Positions 48,759 through 59,338 of a stretch of DNA of 64,000 bases are shown one piece after another. The DNA comes from Thuidium tamariscinum. Its lineage: Eukaryota > Streptophyta > Bryopsida > Hypnales > Thuidiaceae. The first letter of the stretch is position 1, and each line of letters starts with the position of its first letter. The notes under the pieces are model-generated. The model saw only the letters and a list, made by a program, of their open reading frames with translations, was not told the origin of the DNA and did not search any database. The position numbers were made by a program, and so were the translations under genes. Where the stretch lies: positions 7,440,001 through 7,504,000 of the forward strand of contig OX344751.2 in NCBI GenBank assembly GCA_947034885.2, read 5' to 3'.

Positions 48759-48799
48759 GTTTATCCACTCAGTCAACAAATTTAACTGAGTGGATAAAC
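48759..48799. repeat. Perfect 15-base inverted repeat
   Basis: GTTTATCCACTCAGT (48759-48773) and ACTGAGTGGATAAAC (48785-48799) with an 11-base loop, near the left edge of the TIR element at 48814. Confidence 0.8.
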
Positions 48800-48813
48800 T
48801 TGTTGACTTGAGT

Positions 48814-49134
48814 TAAGGTAGAAGGTCCTATAATGGACCATCTAAGGGCTGAAACTGAATTTCAGGGAGGCAAAATTTCTAGAAATATTTTTTAACAAAT
48901 TTTCCTTGAAAGACAAGTAGAATTGACATCTAACCCAATTCATTTTGTATTTTTTGGAGCTTTATAGAATTAGTTATCAAATTTTGAAGTTGAAGTGCTA
49001 TAGGGCTCTAAAATGGAGCATTGCCTAAAATGTACACAATTTTTACACCATTGAAGGATATGAAAAGGAAACTATCTACATTTAAGATAGGGCTCCATTT
49101 TAATGCCCACTCCATTTAAGGACCTCCTACCTTA
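48814..49134. mobile_element. TIR element N (arm 2 only)
   Basis: Ends TAAGGTAGAAGGTCC and GGACCTCCTACCTTA are inverted repeats, with ATGGA / TCCAT a few bases further in. The first seven bases equal those of family M. The arm 1 counterpart near 36.5 kb lacks this block. Confidence 0.7.
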
Positions 49135-49503
49135 CCTCTTCTTGATTGAGTTACCTCTTTTTCATTGAGTTACCAAAAGTAAACGATAGTTTAAGTAAAC
49201 GATAGTTTGAGGGAAAAAGAAAAAGAACTACTCCAAAGACCCACTTCATGTACAATAGAAACATCAAGAAAATCCACAAGTAGTACTGTAGTTGATGACA
49301 CAAGATATTTGCCTTCTCTAAATTTAGAGAGGCATTTGTTATCTTCTAAATTTAGAGATATAATTTTTATTTTTCTAAATTTGGAGAGATAATTATTATC
49401 TTTCTAAATTTAAATGTCTTGTCAACTTAGTGCATAAGGTCCTGAGTGTGTACATCTGTTATGTTTTTTTAATTTTTGTTTAGGGAGTCAAGGTTGACTA
49501 CAC

Positions 49504-49682
49504 TTGCTAACAAAAAAGAGCTTGTCTTATCTTAAGAAAGTTCTATTTTGCTATGCAAACTGGAAGCATACAAATTTTGAACTTAGATACTATAGTATTG
49601 TGCTTGGATCATTTGAAAGAAGTTCTATTGAAGAGGCAAGGTGGGTGGCTTCAAAACTTAAGCAATTGTGTCAAGAGGTAGG
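49504..49682 (+). other. Candidate upstream exon of the arm 2 F-box gene
   Basis: Equivalent of arm 1 36251-36068: open to QLCQE and the donor CAAGAG|GTAGGAGG. If spliced to the acceptor at 51621, the CACTA element (49779-51141) would lie within this intron. Confidence 0.3.
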
Positions 49683-49778
49683 AGGAATATATTTCACTCA
49701 TGTTATGAAAGTTTCAAGTCACTGTATGGTAGATATGATTCTATACTTTCTTTGAGGCAATCTTGGCAACTTCAGATC

Positions 49779-51141
49779 CACTATAAGAAAACCGCGTTTT
49801 TGCTGCCGTTACCGAAAAAACATGTCGTGTTTTTGTTGACGTCACGTGTTTTGCAAAAACATCTGTAGAATGTTGATGTTTTTTGTGATGTCACAAAAAA
49901 CAATTGAAAAATAAGTAGATGTCACTGTAGACAGGTATATCTTTAATGATGTTTAAAAAAACAAGTTAATGTTTTTCGTGACATCCAAAAAAACATAGAT
50001 TGCCACATCAGCAAAAAACTTCTTTTGATTATGAATAAGTTAGTAAAAATTTCTTTGGTCAGTGGTAAAATTTTGACTTAAAGTAAAAAAGTAGGAAAAA
50101 GGCCGCCACATGGCATCTTTTTCCAAAAAAAAAGGAATGGATGGATGATTTTGATGTATAAAATGGATGAAAACAAATGGTCTTTATACAAGTGCAGTGG
50201 TAGGAAGAGAGACAATCCATATGGGATATGCAAATGAACAATTGGATTTAAAATCAAATGTCAAGAAAAACACTAGGATGTCACAAAAAACATCTACATG
50301 TTTGAAAAAACATGGACGTGTCAAAAAAAACGTCGGTATGTTCAATGGTCAAATTGCCACATTTTAATTATCCCATACCTTTTGTCTCACCATGGACTGA
50401 GAATGGAGATAAGTATAATCCCTCTCCCCCTTCATTTTCATTAACTTTTAATGAAGTATTTTCTTTATTTTGCCTTCAAAAATTCTCTAAAAGGTAAATG
50501 GTAAGTTTCCTTCAATTTTTGTTGAATTCAATAATTTTGTTTATTCATTTTATTTTCAATTAATTTTAAATATTCTTTTTCTGACTTGGCCTTATAGGTA
50601 GAGTATGTACCTAGTGATGTTTAATTTGACGTTACAGAAAACATTTAATTTGATGTCTGAGAGAACACCATAAAAAATTTCTAAAGACACAAAAAGTGTG
50701 CTGACAAAGCATGCCACGTCAGCACATTTTTGGTCCACGTCAATAAATTTCAAGATTTCCCACGTCAGAAATTCAAGGGGTCCACATCAGCTTTTTGGGG
50801 GTCCACGTCAGGACATTGTCAAGTCCACGTCATTTTGGGGGGCAGTTTGGACTTGGATGAAAAATTTTCCTGCGTGGCAGTGCCTGACAGAAAAATTGCT
50901 TATGTGGACAGCCTCACCCCTCCACGTGGAGTCTTCTAAACCGTTTGGAAGACTTTGTTAAATGTGATGTCAAAAAAACAAACAAGCAGAAATCGAATGC
51001 GTCAAAGAAAATTTGGGCATGTTTTTTGCACGTTTTTTCTAACGGATTTTAGAGGACATCCACTTTAATTGAAATCGCGTCTGGATTAACGTAGTGACAT
51101 GTTTTTTTCGACGTTATAAAAAACGCCAGTTTCTTATAGTG
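49779..51141. mobile_element. Non-autonomous CACTA (EnSpm) element, arm 2 only
   Basis: Begins CACTATAAGAAAACCGCG and ends with the reverse complement of CACTATAAGAAACTGGCG. Subterminal regions carry repeated AAAAAACATGTCG and ACGTCA-type words, typical of CACTA. An inner block (50700-50945) has repeated TCCACGTCA motifs similar to elements A and B. Arm 1 is continuous here (about 35960), so this is an insertion. The 3-base flanks do not match perfectly. No transposase. Confidence 0.85.
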
Positions 51142-51621
51142 AATCAACAATCAAAATATTTGCCTCCAACAATCCCAAGGAACCTCTATACAAATTCTAT
51201 CCATCAAGCTTCATGTATTTCAATGTTGTATGCACAATGGAAGCACAAATATTTTGTGTTAGTTTACCTCATGAGTTCATTTAATGTTGAAATAATTAAT
51301 AAAATACTAAATTGTAGAACTATTAACTAACATTGTTGCATGGTCTTCAAAGTTCCACTTCGACTTCATCAATTTGATCCTTCTCTCAAATTCAATACTG
51401 ATGAAATTGGCAAATTTTGAACTTTAGCTTCTATAGAGAAGATTTCATTGTATCTACTTTTGAGGATAAAACATTGCCATAGTAGTCTTTTAGTAATTGC
51501 AAAATGTTGACTTTAAAGTAACTAGAGTTATAGAAATCACAGTTTGTACTATAGAGGATACAAGGACCTATGAATATTCAATAATTGATTTCCTTAACCA
51601 TCTAATTGATGTGCACTTCAG

Positions 51622-52884
51622 GTGACAAAAACCCAAGAAAAGAAGATCAAACCCTACTCTATTCAAGAGATTGTGATGGAGATCTCTAGCAAATCCATGT
51701 CAAGCTCAATATGGAAAGATTTGCCCCTTGAAGTGCTTGAGAATGTGTTGGCTTTTCTTCCAATGCATGTACTTTGTCGCTTCCGTTTGGTTTGCAAGGA
51801 ATGGAATCATCTCATCTCTCAACCAAGCTTTACAAGACTTCGCACCCATTCTCCTCGCAAAGCATCCTCAATCTTCATCTCTACAAAATTGATCTTAGTC
51901 CGGACATCAATTTATAGAAGAACAAGCCTAGAGTGGCAGGTACTAGACCCAATAGAGAAGCGTGTCTACAAGTTGTCTGATTCTTTCATTATGGATTCTT
52001 ATGTTTCCAGAAAATTAAAGGATTTGCCTTATGGATGGTACAAGTATACATTAGCTGTGGATAGAGAGCTCATCTATGTAATGTATTATGTATCAAAATG
52101 GAAAACAAAGCCCCAACAAGTGCATATTGTTTGCAACCCTATAAGCAAGAGCTTCCATGAAATTCCAAAATTACCTGAATTTCCAGAATCATACCACCGC
52201 AACATTGTCATGTCAGTGGACAATGCGACCAAAACCTACAAAATTGTTACCATAGAGATGTGTTGGGACACAACCAAAAGCCAAAACCTTTTTCTTTACG
52301 AGTCCACAATCTCAACTTGGAGGATACTTTGTGAAGTATCGGACACTAGACTTTCTGCCTACTCTAGCATCTTCATGAAGGGGATTTTCTACACATTGTT
52401 TGTGGACTTCTCTGGTATCCCCACTTAGCCAATGTTTTACCCAATAGTGTTATACTCTTGTGATTTAGTGACTGGTGACTAGTGCCAAATGGATGTCAAC
52501 TTTCCTCCTCTCTCAATTCCAAAAGAAGAATATTTACAACTCGTAGTTAGCTTAGGTCGGTTGTACATGGTGATGTTCACCAAACGGAAGGCACAGATGG
52601 TGACATTAAGCATTTGGAAGATTGTGTTGGAGACTAAGGAGGTGATGAAAGTAGAGGAGATTTAAATATTTTGCAAACTCATTGCGCCTGAAGAGATGAA
52701 GAAGGCCTGTGAAATGCCGATTGTTGTGGGATGTGCGGATTCGATTATCATTTCGTGCAAGGAAGGGCGCCAAATGAAATTCAACTTGTTGGAGAAATGT
52801 TGGCAAAAGCTTCCAGGTCATACTTTGGACAAGTGCAGTGATATTATGTTCTACGGCATGTGTGCTGGTCTTGTAGACTTTTGA
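51622..52884 (+). pseudogene. F-box protein gene interrupted by three in-frame stops, arm 2
   Basis: The first 268 codons give exactly the arm 1 protein, including the F-box (residues about 28-74). TAG at 52426-52428 (codon 269) and at 52480-52482 (codon 287) are shared with arm 1. An additional TAA at 52663-52665 (codon 348, CAA in arm 1) is private to arm 2. The acceptor TGCACTTCAG precedes 51622; the first in-frame ATG is at 51676. Either a pseudogene or a shortened F-box protein of 250-268 residues. Nearly identical nucleotides on both sides indicate recent exchange with arm 1. Confidence 0.75.
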
Positions 52885-53018
52885 TATTGTGACTACTAGC
52901 TCGATTGTTGTTGTCATCCAGAATTTGTGTTCACTGAATAGTTGCTCGAGTTGCCAATAATTGACTTAAGATGGAATATAGTTCCAGATTGAAGTCCACT
53001 GTAGTAGAGATTGTTATG

Positions 53019-53364
53019 ACATAAGAGGATTTCTGGGCCCCCAAGAGACCGTTTCAGGGGTGTTCCCCGAAATTGTTCCCACTGCTGCAGACCAGCACCC
53101 TGCTGGTCTGAATTTTTGAATTTTGCAAAAAAAAAATTAAAATTTTTTTTTTTCAAAAAACTTCAGAATGTATTAAAGAGAGAAAAAATGATTTAAAAAA
53201 ATATTTTAAAAATATTTAATATTTAATTAAAATTAATAAAAAAATATTATTTTCTGACGTGGCAATCGCTCGACCACATCAGCATCGCGTTCCCAGCGTT
53301 CCCAATGCGTTCCCAACGTCTGGGAACTCGCAGTCTCTTACTGCAGCTGAAAATCCTCTTATGT
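53019..53364. mobile_element. MITE-like element B, arm 2 copy
   Basis: Reverse-orientation counterpart of 33742-34086, nearly identical; one visible change makes GACGCTGGG / AACGTCTGGG differ. Confidence 0.82.
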
Positions 53365-54572
53365 TTACTCCACTTTGGAAACTCTCTTCTACTTCAGGTT
53401 TATTCCTGAGTGCATCTGTCGTATTTGGGTGTGGTCTCCAATCGATTCATGTCGGTTGGCTCCTTGGAAACAGGGTTTGTGCTTTTTGAGATTACATGAC
53501 TTGTCATTATCAGGTTTAGCATTAGTAATTGCTCCTTCCTATTCAACACAGCACTGAGGGCGAAGTCTGTGATGCTGGTTTTATTTGGGGTTGTAACGGA
53601 TGACTGTTTAATTACCATGTCTTTGCTGCATTGCTCAATTGTTTTTGACATGTGTTTGTACGTGGGAACATAAACATAATCGGTTGGTCTTGTAAGTAGC
53701 TTTCAATGCTCTGTTTCATGAACAAATATGACTTGAAGTTCGTCTAGGGACTCTAGCCTGTCCATGAATTGGACTGTGCAAGATGCAATGATGGACACCG
53801 GCCCCTTTTCGAATGTATGCAATGTCCCATTCACTCGTCCTCTGGACTGGAACTAGATCCAGTCACAGGATTTTGTTCATGCTGCCAAGTACAAACACCA
53901 CCTGAAGCGTTCAATCCTAGATTCAAAAGTGAGTTTTAGTTTTTCCTTCCTTTTTCTTTGGGTTAGGTTTTTTCTCAAGATGACAAGGTTTGGTAGTTGA
54001 CCTTGACCTCTTGAGAAACTGCAATTGCCCAAATTTGTGCCCAGACATGAACACTTTGCACCTGGAGATGAAATTGGCGGATGGCTACAGCTTACAAAAT
54101 CAGTAATTAAAAAATTAAAAAAAGTCGGTTTTGAAAACTTACCTCTTGAAAGAGCATATAAATATGTAATTTTTTGCATTATTGATTGAGTCTTAGATGA
54201 CAAATTCAGTCACTGAATGTTTGGGGAATTTGTCGTATCAGTTGAATAGGAGCTTCTTGTTTGGCCACTTTGGTGAACCTGAGTTAAATAACGAACTTGT
54301 ACAAAAACAGAAGCTTTTGATCGTGGTGAACGCACTCGCTCGTCCCCCCGAACCAGTCCAGGGTGCATGTAATAACAAAGCCCCCTAATTTGAGCCGTGT
54401 TTAGGGTAATTATGTTCTTAACCTGTCCTCACTAATTTTGGGTCTTCGATAGAAAATATGAATTTAGAATTTGCAAATTTCATCATGTGTAGATAATAAA
54501 AAATATCAGTGTTTTCCCTTAGGAACGAGCGAGGGGTTAGTTCACCCCAGTCACCAATCAAGGTTTATATTA
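53365..54572. other. Arm 2 segment without a gene
   Basis: Counterpart of 32190-33741. Near-identical up to about 53935, then clearly more diverged to 54572. Contains the empty site of the Mutator-like element. Confidence 0.6.
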
Positions 54573-55885
54573 CTCCCTCTATTCCACTAAAAGTTTCCAA
54601 AACTCTTCCCCTTAAGAAATAAATTATGTTATAGATGAAAGCGCCAAATATATATATGCATTCAAGAATAAATAACCCATCTTTTAAATCTATGCAAAAT
54701 TTTGAGCTTAGGCATTATCTTTTAGGCCTCCAAAATATCACTTAAAAGTACAAAATTGTACATATATTATAATTGTTGTCAGCTCTGTCATTTTAGATGA
54801 TTTAAAGGATGGTGGGTCATTGCAAGAAACGGCGTTCAAAAAGCGTAGCGTTTCACAGTACTCCCCCTTTTTCTTTAAGAGTACTATTTAATTAGAAAAA
54901 CAATTTTTAAAAAATATGAAAAATATGTACAATGTACACACCTTAAAGAAGAAGGTACCCTATGGAGGAAAACCTTAGGAAAATTCTCTAAGTAGGAGAA
55001 CTAGAAAAGTGGAAAATCTCATGAAAGTGGGCATAATTACATTTTAACTTGTAAAAAATAGGAAAAGCTCTTTTTCTCAAATCTAAAAATTGGCCATTTG
55101 AGAAGAGTTGATGGTGATGAGATTTCACCAAAAAAATAATCTTAGTACTATTGTCAATGGTCAGGAATTGCGTGCAATTGGAGTGTTGTTTACATGCATG
55201 TGGAGGACATAAAATAATATATTTTTAGAAAACTAGTTGGTAGGAATATACTTTGCTACTACGCAAATGAACCATGAAAATTTCAACTTTAGATCATTAA
55301 ATTTGGGTACTCCTAACGTAGTAAAAACCCCTAAACCTTAGTTTGTGACAAATTAACAAAAATTAATTTTAAATATAAAATGATTTTTTTTAATTTCTGA
55401 AAAATAAGGGATGTAAAAACCATCAAGTTAGAGAGGTCCAATAATTATTTCATATTCTCGAATATTTTTATTCAAAAGTTATAGCAGAAAAGAATGACGT
55501 CACTCCCATTGTGACGGAGAATAGGACCACTGTTTCTTGCAATGACCCTGGTGGATACATTAGGATTCTAATAACATGTTCTATAATCTAAGTATCAATA
55601 AGTAAAAAAAGTAGCCCACTTTATGATCAAATTTTATTAGCACCAAAGTAGTCACTAAACAAGTTGCAAACACTATTATTTGAGGAAGCAATTAGTACAA
55701 GGCGCCTCATATTTGCCATTTTAGGCCAAACTTGTAAGGCCAATGACATGCTCTTAGATTGTTTTACTTGCCCCCACAAGGTCATTCAATGCAACATTCA
55801 CTAAACAATCAAAATCACAAAAAGGAGCTTTTTAGTAGGACAAAAATTTTGTTTGATGTAGAAGCTTGTAGTAGGCCAGAGGGAG
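54573..55885. mobile_element. Stowaway/mariner-like TIR element, arm 2 only
   Basis: Ends CTCCCTCTATTCCACTAAAAG and, reverse-complemented from the right, CTCCCTCTGGCCTACTACAAG, flanked by TA (54571-54572 and 55886-55887). Arm 1 shows the empty site (GTTTCTATTACAAAAGCAC after reverse-complementing, near 32180). CTCCCTC ends with TA duplication fit Tc1/mariner Stowaway-type elements. More than half of its length is the nested K5 element. Confidence 0.87.
54814..55548. mobile_element. Family K element K5, nested in the Stowaway-like element
   Basis: Perfect terminal inverted repeat GGGTCATTGCAAGAAAC / GTTTCTTGCAATGACCC. The interior follows the family (GTACACACCTTAAAGAAGAA, GAAAATTCTCTAAGTAGGAG). 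Confidence 0.85.
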
Positions 55886-55980
55886 TATTTCAAAAGCATA
55901 TTGTTTACATACTAAAAATGCCACACAAATCCACGAGAGTTTTTGTTTACCAGTGTAATTTATTGCTGGAGGAGTAGGCG

Positions 55981-56716
55981 GGGGTGATTGCATGAAAGAC
56001 CTGTACTATTTGTTGCGTTTTGTAATAGTACTCCTGACTTTTTCTGGAGTACTGTTTAATTAGAAAAATAATTTAAAAATTTAAAAAAAAATAATAACTT
56101 ATGTATACACCTTTAAGACAAAGGTACCTACAAAAAGAATTGTATAGGAAAATTTTCTAAGTAGGAGAACTGGAAAAGTGCTAAACCTCAAGGAAATACA
56201 TACCTTCATGTTTTAATTAGGGAAAAATAGTAAAAATAAGTAAATACAAAAAATAAAAAGTGTCCATTTGCAACAACTTTATGGAGATGGTCATTCACCA
56301 AAGAACCTACCAAAATAATATTTTATATGTTTCAAAATACAAGCAGAATGAAGCTCTCTTTGTAGACCTCCACATGACATAAAACTAACTATTTTTGAAA
56401 ATCCTTTTGTGGAAAGCTAGAAGTCTGTTAGAAGACCATCTCATCCAAATTTCATCTCAAAATCATTAGAAAAAGGTATTCCATAGTACTAAAAACCTCT
56501 AAATTGTCATATGTGACATTCAATCACTAGTACTATTTTTATATTAAACTATTTTTGAAAATTATCAAAAATTCATGTAAGTTGTATGACAGTTATGAGT
56601 ACCTTCTGTAGAAATCTTGAGTCATTTGGAGCAAAAATGCAAAAGTTATGGTCAAAAAACAGATCAGCATGAGACATGTGACAAAAAATAGTACAAGTCT
56701 TTCATGCAATTGCCCC
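55981..56716. mobile_element. Family K element K6, arm 2 only
   Basis: Ends GGGGTGATTGCATGAAAGAC and GTCTTTCATGCAATTGCCCC (reading right end as written). Arm 1 has the empty site (GGAGTAGGCGGGCCATCC after reverse-complementing, near 32087). Confidence 0.85.
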
Positions 56717-56764
56717 CAGGCCATGCACTACTGGAATGAGACCTTCAAAATATTGTTACGAAAT

Positions 56765-57095
56765 AAAAAGAGTTGCTCTCTAGTCAAGGTTTGTAGTCTA
56801 TGCTCCAAGCGAAGTTGGTGGAGCACTGCCCAAATGGTGTCGTGCGCCTTCTATTGCGTGCATTGATGTTGTGTGAATGTGGGATTCTATACCGACAAAG
56901 ACAAAGAGAGGCGAATTTAGAAGATTCCTGGTCGAAGCAGGATTTTCGGTCACTTCGACAGGGACTCCGGCAATGTTGCCAGGTCGCGTCGCTTGCGCAG
57001 TCTGCACCCACAACGAAGGGTCCCTCCAATTAACTTATAAGTATTTCCAAGCGCCGTGCATTTGTAACAAACACATTCAACTGAGCTCCAGAGTC
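56765..57095 (+). pseudogene. Duplicated coding-like exon, arm 2
   Basis: Counterpart of 31699-32062. The donor GTAAGTT and 17 following bases are deleted (AGCTCCAG joins AGTCGTAGG). Amino acid changes are spread over all frames, so there is no sign of constraint on any single frame. Confidence 0.35.
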
Positions 57096-57857
57096 GTAGG
57101 ATGGTTTAACATGGTTTAGGAGATATATACCCAGTGAGGTGTTGTCTTCTAAGCAGCACGGACATTGGCCTTGGTTTCATTTGGAATCGTTAGAAGTTAT
57201 AGTTGTGTGCTTCCCCTCTCGTCTACTCCATGTTTTATGAATGTAGGATGTCGTCTCATCAGAGTCCTCTAGTAAGCGCCTTTTGTAAATTGGTTGAAAT
57301 TCAATTTGTTGAGGATTGAAGATGATTGAGGAACGCAAGGCGACGATTTGTGTTTGATGAATGTACGAGACCATTGTCATTTTTTGAGCTAGGGATGCAG
57401 TGCAAGGGCATGAGGATGTGAAAATTGAAAGCTCAACAGACTAGGTTCTTTAAGACCTCTTTGATTTTTTTCCTGCCTGGCGAGTATAGAACTTGGTCTG
57501 CTACTGACTTCCACCGTGCAATTGAGCGGGCCCTCCTGCATGTAATCGACCCTTCTCGTAACACACTAGGAGTTTTAAAGCTTGTGATTCCTGCTTCGGT
57601 GGCTCTTTGATTTTTCTCTCCAAACCCGACTCCCCCAAAATCTGATCTGAAAGTACGAGGTCCCACGTACAACTTTTGACAATCAAATCACCTGCAGCCT
57701 CAATTGCACACGTCTCGCACTTCGACACCCCTAATCTCATCACTTGCACATTGATAGTTCAATTAACAGACCATTGATTTCTATCACTTTGGTAAGCAAG
57801 GGAGTAATGCTAGTGTACACATCTTGCAGGCTGTTGGAAGAATGAAGCTGCTGCAAA

Positions 57858-58330
57858 TTTTTTTTCCCATAACTTCTGTATTTTGGCTCCAAATGACTCA
57901 AGATTTTTAGGGAAGGTACTGATAACTATAATACACCTTTCCTAATTTTTTTGTAATTTTCAAAAACAATTTACTATCCCAAAATAGACCCCAATTCATT
58001 GTCACATTTGCAAGTTTGGAAGTTCTTAGTACTATTTAGTACCCAAAAAATGAATTTTGAGCTAAAATTTGAATGAGATGGTCTTCTAGTAGACTTGGAG
58101 CTTTCCAAGAAAGGAATGTTATTTATAAGTTATTTATAAGTTATTTTTATGTTGTGTGGAAGTTTACAAAGTGAACTTCTTTGTACTTGCATTTTGAAAC
58201 ATATAAAATGTTATTCTAGTGATTTTTTTGATGAATGACCATCTCCATAAAGTTGTTACAAATATTCACTTTTAATCTAATTACAAAATAAAAATATCTA
58301 TTTTTCAAAATTTGGACATTGTGAATCAAA
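57858..58330. mobile_element. Partial family K element K7
   Basis: Contains CTTCTGTATTTTGGCTCCAA, GGTCTTCTAGTAGACTTGGA and CATCTCCATAAAGTTGTTA in family order, with neither terminus. It starts exactly where duplication arm 2 ends. Confidence 0.7.
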
Positions 58331-59338
58331 CTTTTGAAACCACTGTAATGAAATTCTAAACCTTTTTGGAAATGCTTATTGAAGGAGAGATGTGCATATG
58401 GATGATTCCTACATGCCTATGCAATCAAATTAAAAAAAATTCCTCACTAATGGTTTCCTATCAATTATCATGGAAAACTTTGAATTTTAAATGAAATAAT
58501 TCATCAAAAATGAAATTTTGCTTTTTTGTAATCCAAATTTGGTGTGTTAGAGTAGAATAGCAAGAGAATTGAATGTTCAAAATGGAAGACAAAAAATTGG
58601 ATTCATGTTCTATATTATACAAAATTCTTATGAAAGGGAAAATAGGGTGGACGATTGAAAGTTGCCTGGTACTGTACAGTACAATGTCAAGGCTAACACC
58701 TAATTGACCTTCTCAGTTCTTTACCACCGAGAGCCATAAACAACCAAGAACACACTAGTAAAAAGAAAAGCACAAAACGTCATACCCTCAAAACAGTTTC
58801 ACAGTTTCATCAACCCGATTATATGTTACACGTAATCGGCATTAAAGGGACCAGCAAGAAAAATTGACCTAGCAATTGAGCTGCAGGAAGCATTTGAATA
58901 TGATACAACCCAATCAAGCTACATGTGCTACTTCATCTTTAATGCTACTTAAAAATACAGCCTCCGCCTCTGTAACCATCTCAGATACCTCGGCAGGAAA
59001 AAGCCGTTTAGGTTATGTTAGTATACACCAACTATCATGCTGAACACAGTGGTTCAACGCCATGCCTTGCGCTCAGTGAGAGACAAACTTGCAGGCTGCT
59101 TTTATGGGACCCCGCAGACAATATACGTATTTACATGTATACTGGCACCGATCTTTGCTGCCAGAACACACTAATCGATTGAACCTGACAAAGAGCTTAA
59201 GACGTGGAGCGTACATTATAATTTACACTTGATCGCTATGCCACAAAAGCTTCTGAGGTTCAATACAGACTGAAGCAGTTTGTAATCAAGCTATTTGGCA
59301 GGTGAGAGTTAATAATTACATAATTGTACAGAGTGTTG
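58331..59338. other. 3' flank of the F-box/LRR gene
   Basis: Includes a probable 3' untranslated region (59240-59338) and the 14-base palindrome GTACTGTACAGTAC at 58670-58683. No gene seen. Confidence 0.45.

Larger units (their letters stand above)
47745..57857. repeat. Inverted duplication, arm 2
   Basis: Reverse-orientation counterpart of 30598-37636. About 3.7 kb longer because of arm-specific insertions: a TIR element at 48814-49134, CACTA at 49779-51141, Stowaway-like at 54573-55885 (with nested K5) and family K at 55981-56716. The outer end at about 57857 abuts a partial K element. Confidence 0.92.

Noticed and set aside
50698..50961. Two overlapping plus-strand frames of 87 and 69 codons
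   Set aside because: Arise from repeated TCCACGTCA motifs in the CACTA interior; no coding signal.
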